From positions 49,673 to 113,672 of the forward strand of contig NZ_CAJXTC010000018.1 of the NCBI RefSeq assembly GCF_913060805.1: 64,000 bases of DNA. Reading direction: 5' to 3'. A program made the translations under genes and the position numbers. Shown piece by piece: positions 53,713 through 62,605 of this stretch. The first letter of the stretch is position 1, and every line of letters starts with the position of its first letter. The stretch is from an uncultured Draconibacterium sp. GTDB taxonomy: Bacteria; Bacteroidota; Bacteroidia; Bacteroidales; Prolixibacteraceae. Under the pieces are notes generated by a model. It ran no database searches, was not told the DNA's origin, and saw only the letters and a list, made by a program, of their open reading frames with translations.

Positions 53713-55377
53713 TTACTTAAACTCTACCGGAAGCATGTATTTTACCGGAACAGCTTTTCCACGCTGTTTTCCCGGTTTCCAGTCTTCCAATTCATTCGCA
53801 ATTGCATAAGCGCCTTTAGCTGCAGCATCGTTGTCTTTTTCTACTACTTTAATATCCGTTACTTTTCCTTTTGGATTAACAGTAAACGTAACTGTGGCTT
53901 TTCCTTTAAGATTTTTCTCACGGGCGAGTTTTTTCTGCATTTTTGCCACTTGTTCTTGTAAAGCCCCAAAACCACCCGGATATTTTGGAATATCTTCCAC
54001 TACAAAGAATACTTCTTTTTCGCCATCAGCAACAGGTGGTGGAGGCGGCGGAGGAGTTTCTCCGTTTGCCCGTTTTGCTTTTTCCGGAGCTGGTGGTGGC
54101 GGAGGTGGCGGTGGAACCATTTGTTCGCCCGAATAATTCGGATTGTACAATACCTGCACTGCTTCCTCCATTTTAAAAGTGTACTTCGTTTTATCCACTC
54201 CGGAACCTGATGCAGTAATTGTGTTTACAACGGTTTGCATTCCTACAAACGAAACCACAACCTCAGTACTTAAACTTCCATCAGCTTTTACCGTCGGGTT
54301 GTCGTCAACCAGAGTAAAAGTTCCATCGCGATCGGATACACGTCCTACGGTTGTTCCTTTAATAACAATCGATGCTCCGGGAATTACTTCGCCGGTTTCT
54401 TTCGAAACTACTTTTCCGTGAATGGTAAGTTGTTTTCCCGATTGCGTTTCGGCAGAAACAAGCTTGTTTCCAACAATTTCAGTCTCGGTGTAACTGTATT
54501 GCGGTTCGGCAAAAGCGAACAACAACAGCGCAAGAGCGGGCAGCGCCCAGGTAAATCGTATCAGCCGGCGGGCCGATGTTTTCTTTTTCGTCATCATTTT
54601 TAATCGATTTGTGCTAAGGGCAAAATTCAGGTTATTGGTGATACCAATAATTTGCATGCCCATCAGCTGGTTTACTAATAAAGCCTGGTAGCGGCCCACA
54701 GTGTGTCCCTGCGCAAGAACACCTTTGTCGGCCAGGTACTCATGGTTTTGTTTAATTGCTCGTTCAAACATCCAAATAAATGGGTTGAACCAAAAGATGA
54801 CTGTTAACAGTTCTATAAAAAGCAGGTCGAACCAGTGATTCTCACGGATGTGCACTTTTTCGTGAGCCAGAATTTCCGGCAGGTCGTCCTGTGTATGAAA
54901 TTTCGGATTGATAAATACAACATTAAAAAATGAAAAGGGGAGTCCGTATTTTTCGTTTTCTACTACGCGCATGCCGTATAGCGATCTAACGCGGTATTTT
55001 ATCATTAAATGAATGAGAACAAAGGTTTGGGTAAGCAGGCGAAGCAGAAAAATAGCTGCTCCGGTAAGATATATCAACAGAATTGCTTGTTGCCAGCCAA
55101 ACGTTGTGGTACTTTCTTCGGTGGCTTTAAAAACCGGAATGTATTTAAACGTATCGGCAATGGTATGTGCTCCGGTTTTTGCTCCTTCGGTTGCTTCAAT
55201 TAAAACCTCGTAGCGAACCGGTATTAAAGGTAGCAGGATAGCCAAAAGCAATGATGCTACTAAAAACCAGCGGTTGGCTGCATGAAACGTTTCGTTGCGA
55301 AGAAACAACCAGTACACCAGGTAGAAAAGTAAAATTCCTCCGGATGCGTTTAATAAATAGAACAGAGAAGTTTCCAT
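53713..55377 (-). CDS. BlaR1-type M56 peptidase fused to carboxypeptidase-like and TonB C-terminal domains
   Basis: Encodes 554 aa. The M56 part (about 1-300) has four membrane helices and the zinc motif ILAHEKVHIRENHW with the third ligand region NHEYLADKGVL. Then come a CarboxypepD_reg-like domain (KQLTIHGKVVSKETGEVIPGAS, about 312-390), a Pro-rich linker with two oligoproline runs (about 415-450), and a TonB C-terminal domain (PGGFGALQEQVAKM, TVTFTVNPKGKVTDIKVV, VPVKYMLPVEF). By analogy, an external signal would activate the peptidase to inactivate the BlaI-type repressor encoded 2 bases upstream. What the TonB domain contacts is unknown. Confidence 0.88.
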   Translation of the reverse strand: METSLFYLLNASGGILLFYLVYWLFLRNETFHAANRWFLVASLLLAILLPLIPVRYEVLIEATEGAKTGAHTIADTFKYIPVFKATEESTTTFGWQQAILLIYLTGAAIFLLRLLTQTFVLIHLMIKYRVRSLYGMRVVENEKYGLPFSFFNVVFINPKFHTQDDLPEILAHEKVHIRENHWFDLLFIELLTVIFWFNPFIWMFERAIKQNHEYLADKGVLAQGHTVGRYQALLVNQLMGMQIIGITNNLNFALSTNRLKMMTKKKTSARRLIRFTWALPALALLLFAFAEPQYSYTETEIVGNKLVSAETQSGKQLTIHGKVVSKETGEVIPGASIVIKGTTVGRVSDRDGTFTLVDDNPTVKADGSLSTEVVVSFVGMQTVVNTITASGSGVDKTKYTFKMEEAVQVLYNPNYSGEQMVPPPPPPPPAPEKAKRANGETPPPPPPPVADGEKEVFFVVEDIPKYPGGFGALQEQVAKMQKKLAREKNLKGKATVTFTVNPKGKVTDIKVVEKDNDAAAKGAYAIANELEDWKPGKQRGKAVPVKYMLPVEFK

Positions 55378-55379
55378 GG

Positions 55380-55766
55380 CTATTCTTTCTTTTCTTTGTT
55401 TAACTCGTTTTCTGTCATTTTTAGCATTTCTTCCAGCTCTTCCATTCCCAGGTTATTCTCTTTGGCAAAAAAAGTGGCCATTTTCGGGAACGAGCCGTTG
55501 AAATAGTTTTTCAATAAAGACGAAAACTGGACTTTTGTGTAGTCCGTTTTACTAACTGCAGGCGAAAAAAGATTCGTGTTGCCAATTTTTTTGTGGGTAA
55601 CAAATCCCTTTTTTTCCAGAACATTTAAAACCGTTGCCACGGTGGTGTAGGCTGGTTTGTCATCGCCAAATCCGTCAACTACCTGCTTAACAACTCCTTC
55701 TTTTAAACTCCAGAGAATATGCATTACCTGTTCTTCTGCTTTTGTTAATGTTTTCATCTTATTCAT
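55380..55766 (-). CDS. BlaI/MecI/CopY family transcriptional repressor
   Basis: Encodes 128 aa (or 125 from the next ATG). The winged helix is clear: LTKAEEQVMHILWSLKEGVVKQVVDGF, AYTTVATVLNVLEKKGFVTHKKIGNTNLFSPAVSK. The C-terminal dimerisation helices cover about 80-125. Such repressors are cleaved or released when the M56 partner is activated. ATAG-type palindromes directly upstream are probable binding sites, so autoregulation is likely. Target genes other than the operon itself are not evident; no beta-lactamase is nearby. Confidence 0.9.
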   Translation of the reverse strand: MNKMKTLTKAEEQVMHILWSLKEGVVKQVVDGFGDDKPAYTTVATVLNVLEKKGFVTHKKIGNTNLFSPAVSKTDYTKVQFSSLLKNYFNGSFPKMATFFAKENNLGMEELEEMLKMTENELNKEKKE

Positions 55767-55805
55767 CGGTTCTATTATCGTGCCAAATTATTTTCTACTA
55801 CAAAC

Positions 55806-55865
55806 ATAGTACTATTATTTTAGAAACAAAACTATTTTAATAGAAAAACTACTATAAAAATAGTA
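55806..55865. promoter_or_regulatory. three palindromic operator-like sites upstream of the BlaI-type gene
   Basis: ATAGTACTAT (55806-55815), CTATTTTAATAG (55832-55843) and TACTAT-AAAA-ATAGTA (55850-55865) are palindromes with ACTAT/ATAGT half-sites, close to the TACTA/TAGTA sites known for BlaI and MecI. Confidence 0.65.
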
Positions 55866-55881
55866 AAAAGAAAATAGGGCA

Positions 55882-55910
55882 TAAAAAAACCGCCTGAAAT
55901 TCAGACGGTT
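55882..55910 (-). terminator. terminator of the 55.9-56.6 kb lipoprotein gene
   Basis: On the minus strand AACCGTCTGAA pairs with TTCAGGCGGTT (one G-T pair), followed by seven T. Confidence 0.8.
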
Positions 55911-55931
55911 GATCTATTTTTTGCAATTTTA

Positions 55932-56639
55932 TTATTGCCATGTAGTTTCTTGCTCGGTAACAGCAATTTCCTGAATATGGTAGGCTGCGTCGCTACTAAC
56001 GGCGTCATCTTCAAACCTTATCGTCAGGAATTCAATGTTGTAAACATTTCCAACTTCAGGCGTTTCTTGCCACGAACCGTTAGCCGTTCCAACACCAATT
56101 TCCTGCAAACTTGTCATTTGCGTAGGAAGGGTTTGGCTCACAAAAGCCATTTCGCCGGCTTCATTTATCAGTCGTATCACATAAGCATCGGCATTAGCGT
56201 TTGTCTCCCAATGTACGGCAAGTAATTGGTTGTCAACTTCGGCCGAAGTGATGGTAGTAAAAGCAATATTATCAAAATCGAGCAGATCAACTGCCTGATG
56301 TGTTATGTCTTCATTTATTACCAAAAACTGGTAGTTGCCTTCAACCGGAGCAGCAGAGCTGTATTCAGCCAGAGCTGGCTCTTTGGCATAAGTATTCATG
56401 TTTTCAGATGCCGGATCAAGAGTTAAACTCGCGGCGCCGGGAGTTGTTACCTCGGCGTGGCTCATTGGCTGGTTTCCCCAGGCTACATACGAATTGGCGT
56501 ATTGATCTTCGCCATCAATATTACGTTTAATAACAAACACATCGCCAATTACCTCGAACGGTACTGAATTGTCGTCGTCGCTGCAGGCAAAAAACCCGGC
56601 AACAATTAAAAAGATCGTTAGTGTTTTTCCAATTTTCAT
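55932..56639 (-). CDS. predicted lipoprotein of unknown function
   Basis: Encodes 235 aa from MKIGKTLTIFLIVAGFFAC, whose lipobox puts the Cys near residue 19; an upstream ATG adds four residues. The mature part looks beta-rich, with two segments that resemble repeating sandwich strands (QYANSYVAWGNQPMSHAEVT and NQLLAVHWETNANADAYVIR, the second fibronectin-like). No family recognised. It is flanked by a terminator and by a 180-base gap to mfd, so it is probably monocistronic. Confidence 0.65.
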   Translation of the reverse strand: MKIGKTLTIFLIVAGFFACSDDDNSVPFEVIGDVFVIKRNIDGEDQYANSYVAWGNQPMSHAEVTTPGAASLTLDPASENMNTYAKEPALAEYSSAAPVEGNYQFLVINEDITHQAVDLLDFDNIAFTTITSAEVDNQLLAVHWETNANADAYVIRLINEAGEMAFVSQTLPTQMTSLQEIGVGTANGSWQETPEVGNVYNIEFLTIRFEDDAVSSDAAYHIQEIAVTEQETTWQ

Positions 56640-56833
56640 CATTGTGTCCATATTTCTAATTTTAAATGTTTCTTTGAGTTAAGTTATTTCTTAGATGTTG
56701 TTTCTCTTCATTTGGTTGTCTCGAAATGCCAATATCGTGAATTTTTTTTAAATGCCGTTTACTAAATGCATCAATTTGAGTGTATTGGAAACGTTGAACT
56801 TCGTAAAAAATTGCATTTTTTGTGAAGCTACGA

Positions 56834-59800
56834 TCAACTTTTTACTTCATCAATAATCTCTCGAAGGATGTAATCGGCCGTTTCAACATTCGGAACATTT
56901 GAAAAACTCAGCGTTAGTTTTCCATTTGTTTCTTTCATACGGCCTTTCGATTTTCCTTTTTGTACGTACTGCACAATTTTAATAAAATCGCCCGATTGGT
57001 AGAACGACGACTTCTGGTCGGCAACAAAGTAGCAGATCATTTTTTTGTTTTTCAGAATGATCCTTTCCATGCTCAAATCGATGGCTTTCCAACGTAGTGG
57101 CAGAATATCTATCAGTTCGCGGCTTTCGCGCGGAAGTTCGCCAAAACGGTCTTGCAGTCCTTTGGTAAAATTGTCCAGCGCGTCCTGGCTTTCAATATTA
57201 TCAAGTTCGCGGTAAAGCATCATGCGCTCCGAGTTACCCGGAATGTAATCGCTTGGGAACAGCAACTCCATGTCGGTGTCGATGGTGCAGTCGTTTACGT
57301 ATTTTATATTCAGGAATGCCTGCGATTGCGCTTTGTCTTCTTCGGCAAACAGGTCTTTAAACTCGTCTTGTTTTAATTCCTGAATCGCTTCGTTTAAAAT
57401 GCGGTGATAAGTCTCGAAACCAATGTCGGCAATAAAACCACTCTGCTCAGCGCCCAGCATGTTTCCGGCACCACGAATATCGAGGTCTTGCATGGCAATG
57501 TTAAAACCGCTGCCCAGTTCCGAAAACTGTTCGATGGCCTGCAAACGCCTGCGCGCTTCGGCACTCACTGTTGAAAGCGGCGGCGCAATCAGGTAACAGA
57601 AAGCTTTTTTATTTGAGCGGCCAACGCGACCACGCAACTGGTGAAGGTCGCTTAATCCAAAATTCTGCGCGTGGTTAATTATAATGGTGTTGGCATTTGG
57701 TATGTCAAGTCCCGATTCGATAATTGTTGTAGCAATCAGCACATCGAATTTCCCGTTTATAAAGTCGAGCATTACTTTTTCCAGTTTCGGACCTTCCATT
57801 TGCCCGTGGCCAACCACCGTTTTTACACCCGGAACAATACGCTTTATCATGTCTTCAACCTCGTAAATATTCTGGACGCGGTTGTGGATAAAGAATACCT
57901 GCCCGTTTCGATCCATTTCGTATAGGATGGCTTCTTTTATCATTTGCTCGTTCAGGCCGTGCACCTCGGTAACAATCGGATAACGGTTGGGTGGTGGTGT
58001 TTGTATAATCGACAAATCGCGGGCACCCATCAGCGAGAATTGCAGCGTACGTGGAATTGGCGTTGCTGTTAAAGTCAGGGTATCGACATTTACTTTAAAC
58101 TGCTTCAGTTTTTCTTTCACTGAAACGCCAAATTTCTGCTCTTCATCGATAATCAGCAAGCCAAGGTCTTTAAACTTTACATCCTTGCTAACCAAACGGT
58201 GCGTACCAATTATAATATCTGTTTTTCCGTCGGCAACATCTTTTAATGCAGCTTTTACCTGCGCGGTTGATTTCAGGCGGCTCACATAATCTATTTTCAC
58301 CGGGAAATCCTGCAAACGTTCGGTAAAGGTTTTAAAATGCTGAAATGCCAAAATGGTTGTTGGCACCAAAACGGCTACTTGTTTGCTGTCGGTAACGGCT
58401 TTAAAAGCTGCTCGGATGGCAATTTCTGTTTTCCCAAAACCAACGTCGCCACAGACAAGGCGGTCCATCGGCATGGTTTTTTCCATGTCCTCTTTTACCG
58501 CGGCAGTTGACTTTTCCTGGTCGGGTGTATCTTCGTAAATAAACGATGCTTCCAATTCGTTTTGCAAGTACGAGTCGGGCGAAAAAGCATACCCTTTTTC
58601 AGCGCGGCGTTGGGCATACAAGGCTATCAGTTCTTTGGCAATGTCCTTCACCTTCGACTTGGTGCGGTTTTTCATTTTTTGCCACGCGCCCGTGCCCAGT
58701 TTGTTAATTTTGGGCTCGCCACCGTCTTTGCCTTTGTATTTCGAAATACGGTGCAACGAGTGAATACTCACCAAAAGCGAGTCGTTATCTTTGTAAACCA
58801 AACGAATGGCTTCCTGCATTTTTCCGTTCACCTCGGTGCGCGCCAACCCGGCAAATTTCCCAATTCCGTGGTCGATGTGAACGACATAATCACCCGGATG
58901 CAACTTATTCAGTTCTTTTAACGAAATTGCTTCGCGTTGCGCTTTTCGGTTTTTTAATTTAAAGCGGTGGTAACGCTCAAAAATCTGGTGGTCGGTGTAA
59001 AAACAAGCTTTTAATTCGTGATCGATAAACCCTTCGTGCAGCACAAAATTTACCGGATTAAACGAGACTTTTACCCCCGTATCTTTAAAAATCGCTTGTA
59101 ACCGTTCGATTTGCTTTTCCTGGCTGGAGAGAATAAAAATTTCGTAACCATTTTTTTGATGCTCCGTCAGGTTCGATCCCAGCAATTCAAAATTCTTATT
59201 AAAAACCGGCTGGCTCGAAGTGTTGATCTCTATTTTTTCGTCAGGAGTAAAAGCCACATCATTACCAAAATCAAAAACCGTTTTTGCCTTCAGTTGCTTT
59301 TCTAATTCGCCGGCAGATAAAAGCAGGTCAACAATATCTTCATCTTCGCGTGCGATTATTGTTTGGCGGTGTAATTCAGCAATCCGATCGACAAACTGGT
59401 TCGAGTTATTACCAAACCACAGGCTCTCTTTATTCTGAAATTCGATAAATGAAATGCGCTCGCCTTCAACCGAACTGTTTTGAATATTCGGAACGATGGT
59501 GATATGGTTTAAGCGCTGTTTCGAAAGTTGGTTTTCAATATCGAAACTTCGGATTGAGTCTACTTCATCGCCAAAAAAATCGAGGCGAAACGGATCTTCA
59601 TGCGAAAACGAAAAGATGTCGACAATACTTCCGCGCACCGAAAACTGACCGGGTTCATAGACAAAATCTACCCGCTCGAAACCGTATTCATACAAAAACT
59701 CGTTGATGAAATCGATGGAGATTTTATCGCCACTTTTTACCTGCAGCGTATTGCTTACGAGACTGTCGTTCGAGATTACTTTCTCGATGATCGCCTCGGG

Positions 59801-60193
59801 ATACGAAATAACAAAGTAAGGTTTTTCGGCCGTCGACAGCAGGTTTAATACCTCAGTGCGCTGCACAATGTTTTCCTGCTCGGGATTATCATACTGCACC
59901 GATCGTTTGTACGACGATGGCAAAAACAGCGTGTTTTCAGCAAATCCCAGGTTGTTCAGGTCGTCGAAAAAATAGGCTGCCTCCTCGCGGTCGTTAAGCA
60001 GCACAACACAGTTTTTTTGAGTTTCCTGAAAGATGTTGGCGAGTAAAACGGTCTTGGCAGAGCCAATAAGCCCATGCAGGTGAATTTTTTCACCCGGGGG
60101 GGCAGCGGCCTTTTTTACCACTTTGGCAGTAGCGCTATGCCCCTCGAAATATTTTAGAAACGTGGTTGTTTCCAAAACCTGAGTTTTGCGCAA
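56834..60193 (-). CDS. mfd: transcription-repair coupling factor Mfd
   Basis: Encodes 1119 aa, full length. It removes RNA polymerase stalled at lesions and recruits UvrA. The N-terminal UvrB-like part holds the UvrB homology (YEPGQFSVRGSIVDIFSF). Next is the RNA-polymerase-interacting domain (LHPGDYVVHIDHGIGKFAGL, about 440), then the RecG-like motor: Walker A in VCGDVGFGKTEIAIRAAFKA (about 583-602), LLIIDEEQKFGV (DEEQ), TATPIPRTL, IESGLDIPNANT, and QLRGRVGRS. The TRCF C-terminal domain follows (FPSDYIPGNSERMMLYRELD). The N-terminal Walker A (HLHGLIGSAKTVLLA) is degenerate, as usual. Confidence 0.95.
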   Translation of the reverse strand: MRKTQVLETTTFLKYFEGHSATAKVVKKAAAPPGEKIHLHGLIGSAKTVLLANIFQETQKNCVVLLNDREEAAYFFDDLNNLGFAENTLFLPSSYKRSVQYDNPEQENIVQRTEVLNLLSTAEKPYFVISYPEAIIEKVISNDSLVSNTLQVKSGDKISIDFINEFLYEYGFERVDFVYEPGQFSVRGSIVDIFSFSHEDPFRLDFFGDEVDSIRSFDIENQLSKQRLNHITIVPNIQNSSVEGERISFIEFQNKESLWFGNNSNQFVDRIAELHRQTIIAREDEDIVDLLLSAGELEKQLKAKTVFDFGNDVAFTPDEKIEINTSSQPVFNKNFELLGSNLTEHQKNGYEIFILSSQEKQIERLQAIFKDTGVKVSFNPVNFVLHEGFIDHELKACFYTDHQIFERYHRFKLKNRKAQREAISLKELNKLHPGDYVVHIDHGIGKFAGLARTEVNGKMQEAIRLVYKDNDSLLVSIHSLHRISKYKGKDGGEPKINKLGTGAWQKMKNRTKSKVKDIAKELIALYAQRRAEKGYAFSPDSYLQNELEASFIYEDTPDQEKSTAAVKEDMEKTMPMDRLVCGDVGFGKTEIAIRAAFKAVTDSKQVAVLVPTTILAFQHFKTFTERLQDFPVKIDYVSRLKSTAQVKAALKDVADGKTDIIIGTHRLVSKDVKFKDLGLLIIDEEQKFGVSVKEKLKQFKVNVDTLTLTATPIPRTLQFSLMGARDLSIIQTPPPNRYPIVTEVHGLNEQMIKEAILYEMDRNGQVFFIHNRVQNIYEVEDMIKRIVPGVKTVVGHGQMEGPKLEKVMLDFINGKFDVLIATTIIESGLDIPNANTIIINHAQNFGLSDLHQLRGRVGRSNKKAFCYLIAPPLSTVSAEARRRLQAIEQFSELGSGFNIAMQDLDIRGAGNMLGAEQSGFIADIGFETYHRILNEAIQELKQDEFKDLFAEEDKAQSQAFLNIKYVNDCTIDTDMELLFPSDYIPGNSERMMLYRELDNIESQDALDNFTKGLQDRFGELPRESRELIDILPLRWKAIDLSMERIILKNKKMICYFVADQKSSFYQSGDFIKIVQYVQKGKSKGRMKETNGKLTLSFSNVPNVETADYILREIIDEVKS

Positions 60194-60221
60194 AGATAGT
60201 TTTTAACGCAGAGTTGGAAAT

Positions 60222-60250
60222 AAAAAAGGAGCAATTTTGCTCCCTTTTTT
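60222..60250 (-). terminator. terminator of the 60.3 kb gene, upstream of mfd
   Basis: On the minus strand GGAGCAA pairs with TTGCTCC around a two- to four-base loop, followed by a T-run. Confidence 0.75.
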
Positions 60251-60254
60251 TATT

Positions 60255-60650
60255 CTATTCTTTCTTTTTACCATTTAGATGATAAACAAGCTTTACTACT
60301 CCACTTGGTGTAATTACAGCCCGTTTGTCCTTTAAACTCATGTCTGTTTCTCCATCACCATCCGTATCTGCATTTAACGAAACCTTTACTACTGCATATG
60401 GCATTGCCAAATCAAGCAGAGGATCAGCCGGATCCAGTTGGAAAGTAAGGATTCGCATAAAATTTCCCGATGGTGTAATTTTAGTCATCTCGACACCTGA
60501 ATCAAGTGTAAATGAAATTACATCATTTCCAAAAGTAATGGTGACATCATTTGTAACTGTTGGTTTTGCCTGTGCACTACTATCCTTCACAGGAAGTAAA
60601 AAACACAGCAGGCTAATAATTAAAATAACTCTTAATTTTATCATCTTCAC
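60255..60650 (-). CDS. small secreted protein of unknown function
   Basis: Encodes 131 aa (129 from the next ATG). The signal peptide ends at DSSAQ (about residue 26). The mature part is about 100 residues and beta-rich, with DADTDGDGETDMS near residue 95, which resembles a calcium-binding Asp-rich loop. No family recognised. It lies 28 bases after the peroxiredoxin gene on the same strand and may be cotranscribed with it. Confidence 0.6.
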   Translation of the reverse strand: MKMIKLRVILIISLLCFLLPVKDSSAQAKPTVTNDVTITFGNDVISFTLDSGVEMTKITPSGNFMRILTFQLDPADPLLDLAMPYAVVKVSLNADTDGDGETDMSLKDKRAVITPSGVVKLVYHLNGKKKE

Positions 60651-60678
60651 TTATTTATGGGTTTGTAATTGTTGCAAT

Positions 60679-61239
60679 TTAAGAATTGTTTTTAATAAAA
60701 TCCAAAATTTCAGCGGAGTCTTTTGTCGCATCCACTTCTGTATTCTTATAAACAATTGTTCCTTTTTTGTCGATTATGAAGGTCCAGCGTGATGCTGTAG
60801 CTCCCCGAACAAGATCAAAACTGTGGCCATCAATTTCGCGGGTAATGGTTCCGCCGTCGCGCAACGGAACTCCAAATTTTTTGGCTATCTCACCATTTTC
60901 ATCTGAAAGCAATGGGAAATTCAGGTCGTTGGCTTTTTTAAAAAGTTGGAGTCCATCAACATTATCGCCGCTAATTCCAACTACAACCGCATTGGCTGCG
61001 TCAATCTGTGTTTTCATGTCGCGGTAGGCACAGGCTTGTTTTGTACAACCGCCGGTCATTGCCGCCGGGTAAAAATAAACCACAATAAACTTGTCGCCTA
61101 AATAATCATCTACATTCCAGGTTGAGCCATCGTCGGCCACAGTAGAAAAAGCAGGTGCTTTGTCGCCAACTTTTAATTCCTGCGAAAAACTGCCAAATGT
61201 AATGCTTAGTAGAAGTGCTGCAATTATTAATCGTTTCAT
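60679..61239 (-). CDS. exported peroxiredoxin (BCP/PrxQ type)
   Basis: Encodes 186 aa. Unlike the cytosolic enzyme it has a signal peptide (ends FGSFSQ, about residue 20), so it acts in the periplasm. The thioredoxin-fold signature is PAAMTGGCTKQACAYRD, with the peroxidatic Cys at 65 and the resolving Cys at 70, the five-residue spacing of atypical two-Cys PrxQ. Further matches are VVVGISGDNVDGLQLF, FPLLSDENGEIAKKFGV and WTFIIDKKGTIVYK. The PxxxT(x)xC motif is slightly altered (AAMTGGC). It would reduce hydrogen peroxide and organic peroxides with thioredoxin-like donors. Confidence 0.9.
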   Translation of the reverse strand: MKRLIIAALLLSITFGSFSQELKVGDKAPAFSTVADDGSTWNVDDYLGDKFIVVYFYPAAMTGGCTKQACAYRDMKTQIDAANAVVVGISGDNVDGLQLFKKANDLNFPLLSDENGEIAKKFGVPLRDGGTITREIDGHSFDLVRGATASRWTFIIDKKGTIVYKNTEVDATKDSAEILDFIKNNS

Positions 61240-61365
61240 TACTGAATATTTTAATGTATGTCATTAATACAGATGAGTTTAAAAAATGTTTCTGTGGAGT
61301 TGATTTTTTTAAAGAACAATTTGTATAACATTAAAAAGCCGCCCGAAAATATTTAATTTTAAACG

Positions 61366-61782
61366 ATGGGACACGCTTATTCATATCGTTGCGATCATTG
61401 TGGTTTTACCGAAAGTTTTAATCAGGGTCATGGTTTTCTGGTTCACTCGCAGCCGGTTAGCGACTACCTGAAACAGCGCACTCGGATTTTTCATTACAAA
61501 ACGCACAACCTGCTTCGGAAGATGGCACAAAGTTCCAGTAATCTGCATTTGAAAGCCGGTTTCCAGATTTATAAATGTCCGCATTGCAAAACTTTATATG
61601 ATAAAATTGAAGTAACTGTTTTTGATGAAGAAGCAGTTGTGCATAAAAGCGAATTCCGTTGCCGCGATTGTAATGCGCGCTTAAAACTTACGAATATTCA
61701 TCGGCTGAAAAAGGCAATTTGCCCGCGTTGCCGGCAGCGCACTTTTCATCGCGATTATGCGCAGCACGAGCTTTGGGATTAG
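61366..61782 (+). CDS. small protein with four CxxC motifs (predicted zinc-binding)
   Basis: Encodes 138 aa with four Cys-x-x-Cys pairs: CDHC (about residue 9), CPHC (about 71), CRDC (about 99) and CPRC (about 119). These allow two zinc ribbons, with a basic region in between (SDYLKQRTRIFHYKTHNLLRKM split around residue 45). No family recognised. It is cytosolic, with no signal peptide. It overlaps the convergent 62 kb gene by four bases. Confidence 0.6.
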   Translation: MGHAYSYRCDHCGFTESFNQGHGFLVHSQPVSDYLKQRTRIFHYKTHNLLRKMAQSSSNLHLKAGFQIYKCPHCKTLYDKIEVTVFDEEAVVHKSEFRCRDCNARLKLTNIHRLKKAICPRCRQRTFHRDYAQHELWD

Positions 61783-62522
61783 ATTTTTTCTTCGCACTCC
61801 GTTTGATACTCGGCAAAGGTTTTGTTTGTTGGGTATTTTTTTGTGAGAATTTTAAAGTGTTGCAGTCCCACCTCCGGCTTATCCTCAATTTTTTGATACA
61901 TGCGTGCCAGGAAGAAATCGGCCACCGTATTTAAGATCACGTTATCTTCAGATGCAAATTTTTCCATCCGCTTTAGTTTCTTTTCACGTGCTTCCGATTT
62001 TTTAGCGTTGGCAAAAAAGTTGATGTTTTCGATGTACTGATACATGATCACATAACTCTCGAAAAGCTTTTGTTCATCGCCGGTAAAAGGCGGATCTTCT
62101 TTTTCAATATCAGCAATCAGGTCTCTGATGTCGGAGCGTGCCGAAAGCATTCCGAATATGTTGAATTTCTTTTTGTCGTAACGCAGTTGGTACGAGCGAA
62201 CGATTATCTGACGCATTTTTTGCTCGTACGTTTCGGTTTCGGGCAGTAACGATGCATCGATCAACTCATCCAATTTGTCCGAGTTTTCTTTTGAATAGGT
62301 GGTGCGGTATTTCCACCAGTGCAAATCGAGGTTCAAAAAAGTACGGTAAAATTCGTTCAGTTCGTTTTTGCCGTTTGTGTAAGTTTTTTCAGCTTCAGTA
62401 AGTTTTTGCTGATAAATTAAGGTGAATACCCGGTTGGCAATGCTGTCGTTATTGACATTGTTGGCCCAGGTTGACAAGCTAAAACAAACTAAAAAAATCG
62501 AAAAAAGTACCCTTTGAATCAT
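61779..62522 (-). CDS. secreted helical protein, paralogue of the adjacent upstream gene
   Basis: Encodes 247 aa. The signal peptide ends at STWAN (about residue 21). The rest is predicted helical with TPR-like spacing: IANRVFTLIYQQKLTEAEK, FLNLDLHWWKYRTTYS, IIVRSYQLRYDKKKFNIF, and a C-terminal HFKILTKKYPTNKTFAEYQTECEEKI. The same segments appear in the gene at 62606-63340, so they are tandem duplicates. No function known. The pair probably sits in the periplasm. Confidence 0.65.
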   Translation of the reverse strand: MIQRVLFSIFLVCFSLSTWANNVNNDSIANRVFTLIYQQKLTEAEKTYTNGKNELNEFYRTFLNLDLHWWKYRTTYSKENSDKLDELIDASLLPETETYEQKMRQIIVRSYQLRYDKKKFNIFGMLSARSDIRDLIADIEKEDPPFTGDEQKLFESYVIMYQYIENINFFANAKKSEAREKKLKRMEKFASEDNVILNTVADFFLARMYQKIEDKPEVGLQHFKILTKKYPTNKTFAEYQTECEEKI

Positions 62523-62605
62523 CTCACAAATTTTGTGTAAAGTAAAAAGTTTCTTTCATCAAAACTTACGGGAGATACAGAAAATTGCACGAAATGTTTG
62601 AAAAC

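Noticed and set aside
54040..54120. GGTGGC/GGCGGA-type simple repeat
   Set aside because: It is the coding sequence of the two oligoproline runs in the M56-TonB fusion, not a separate repeat.
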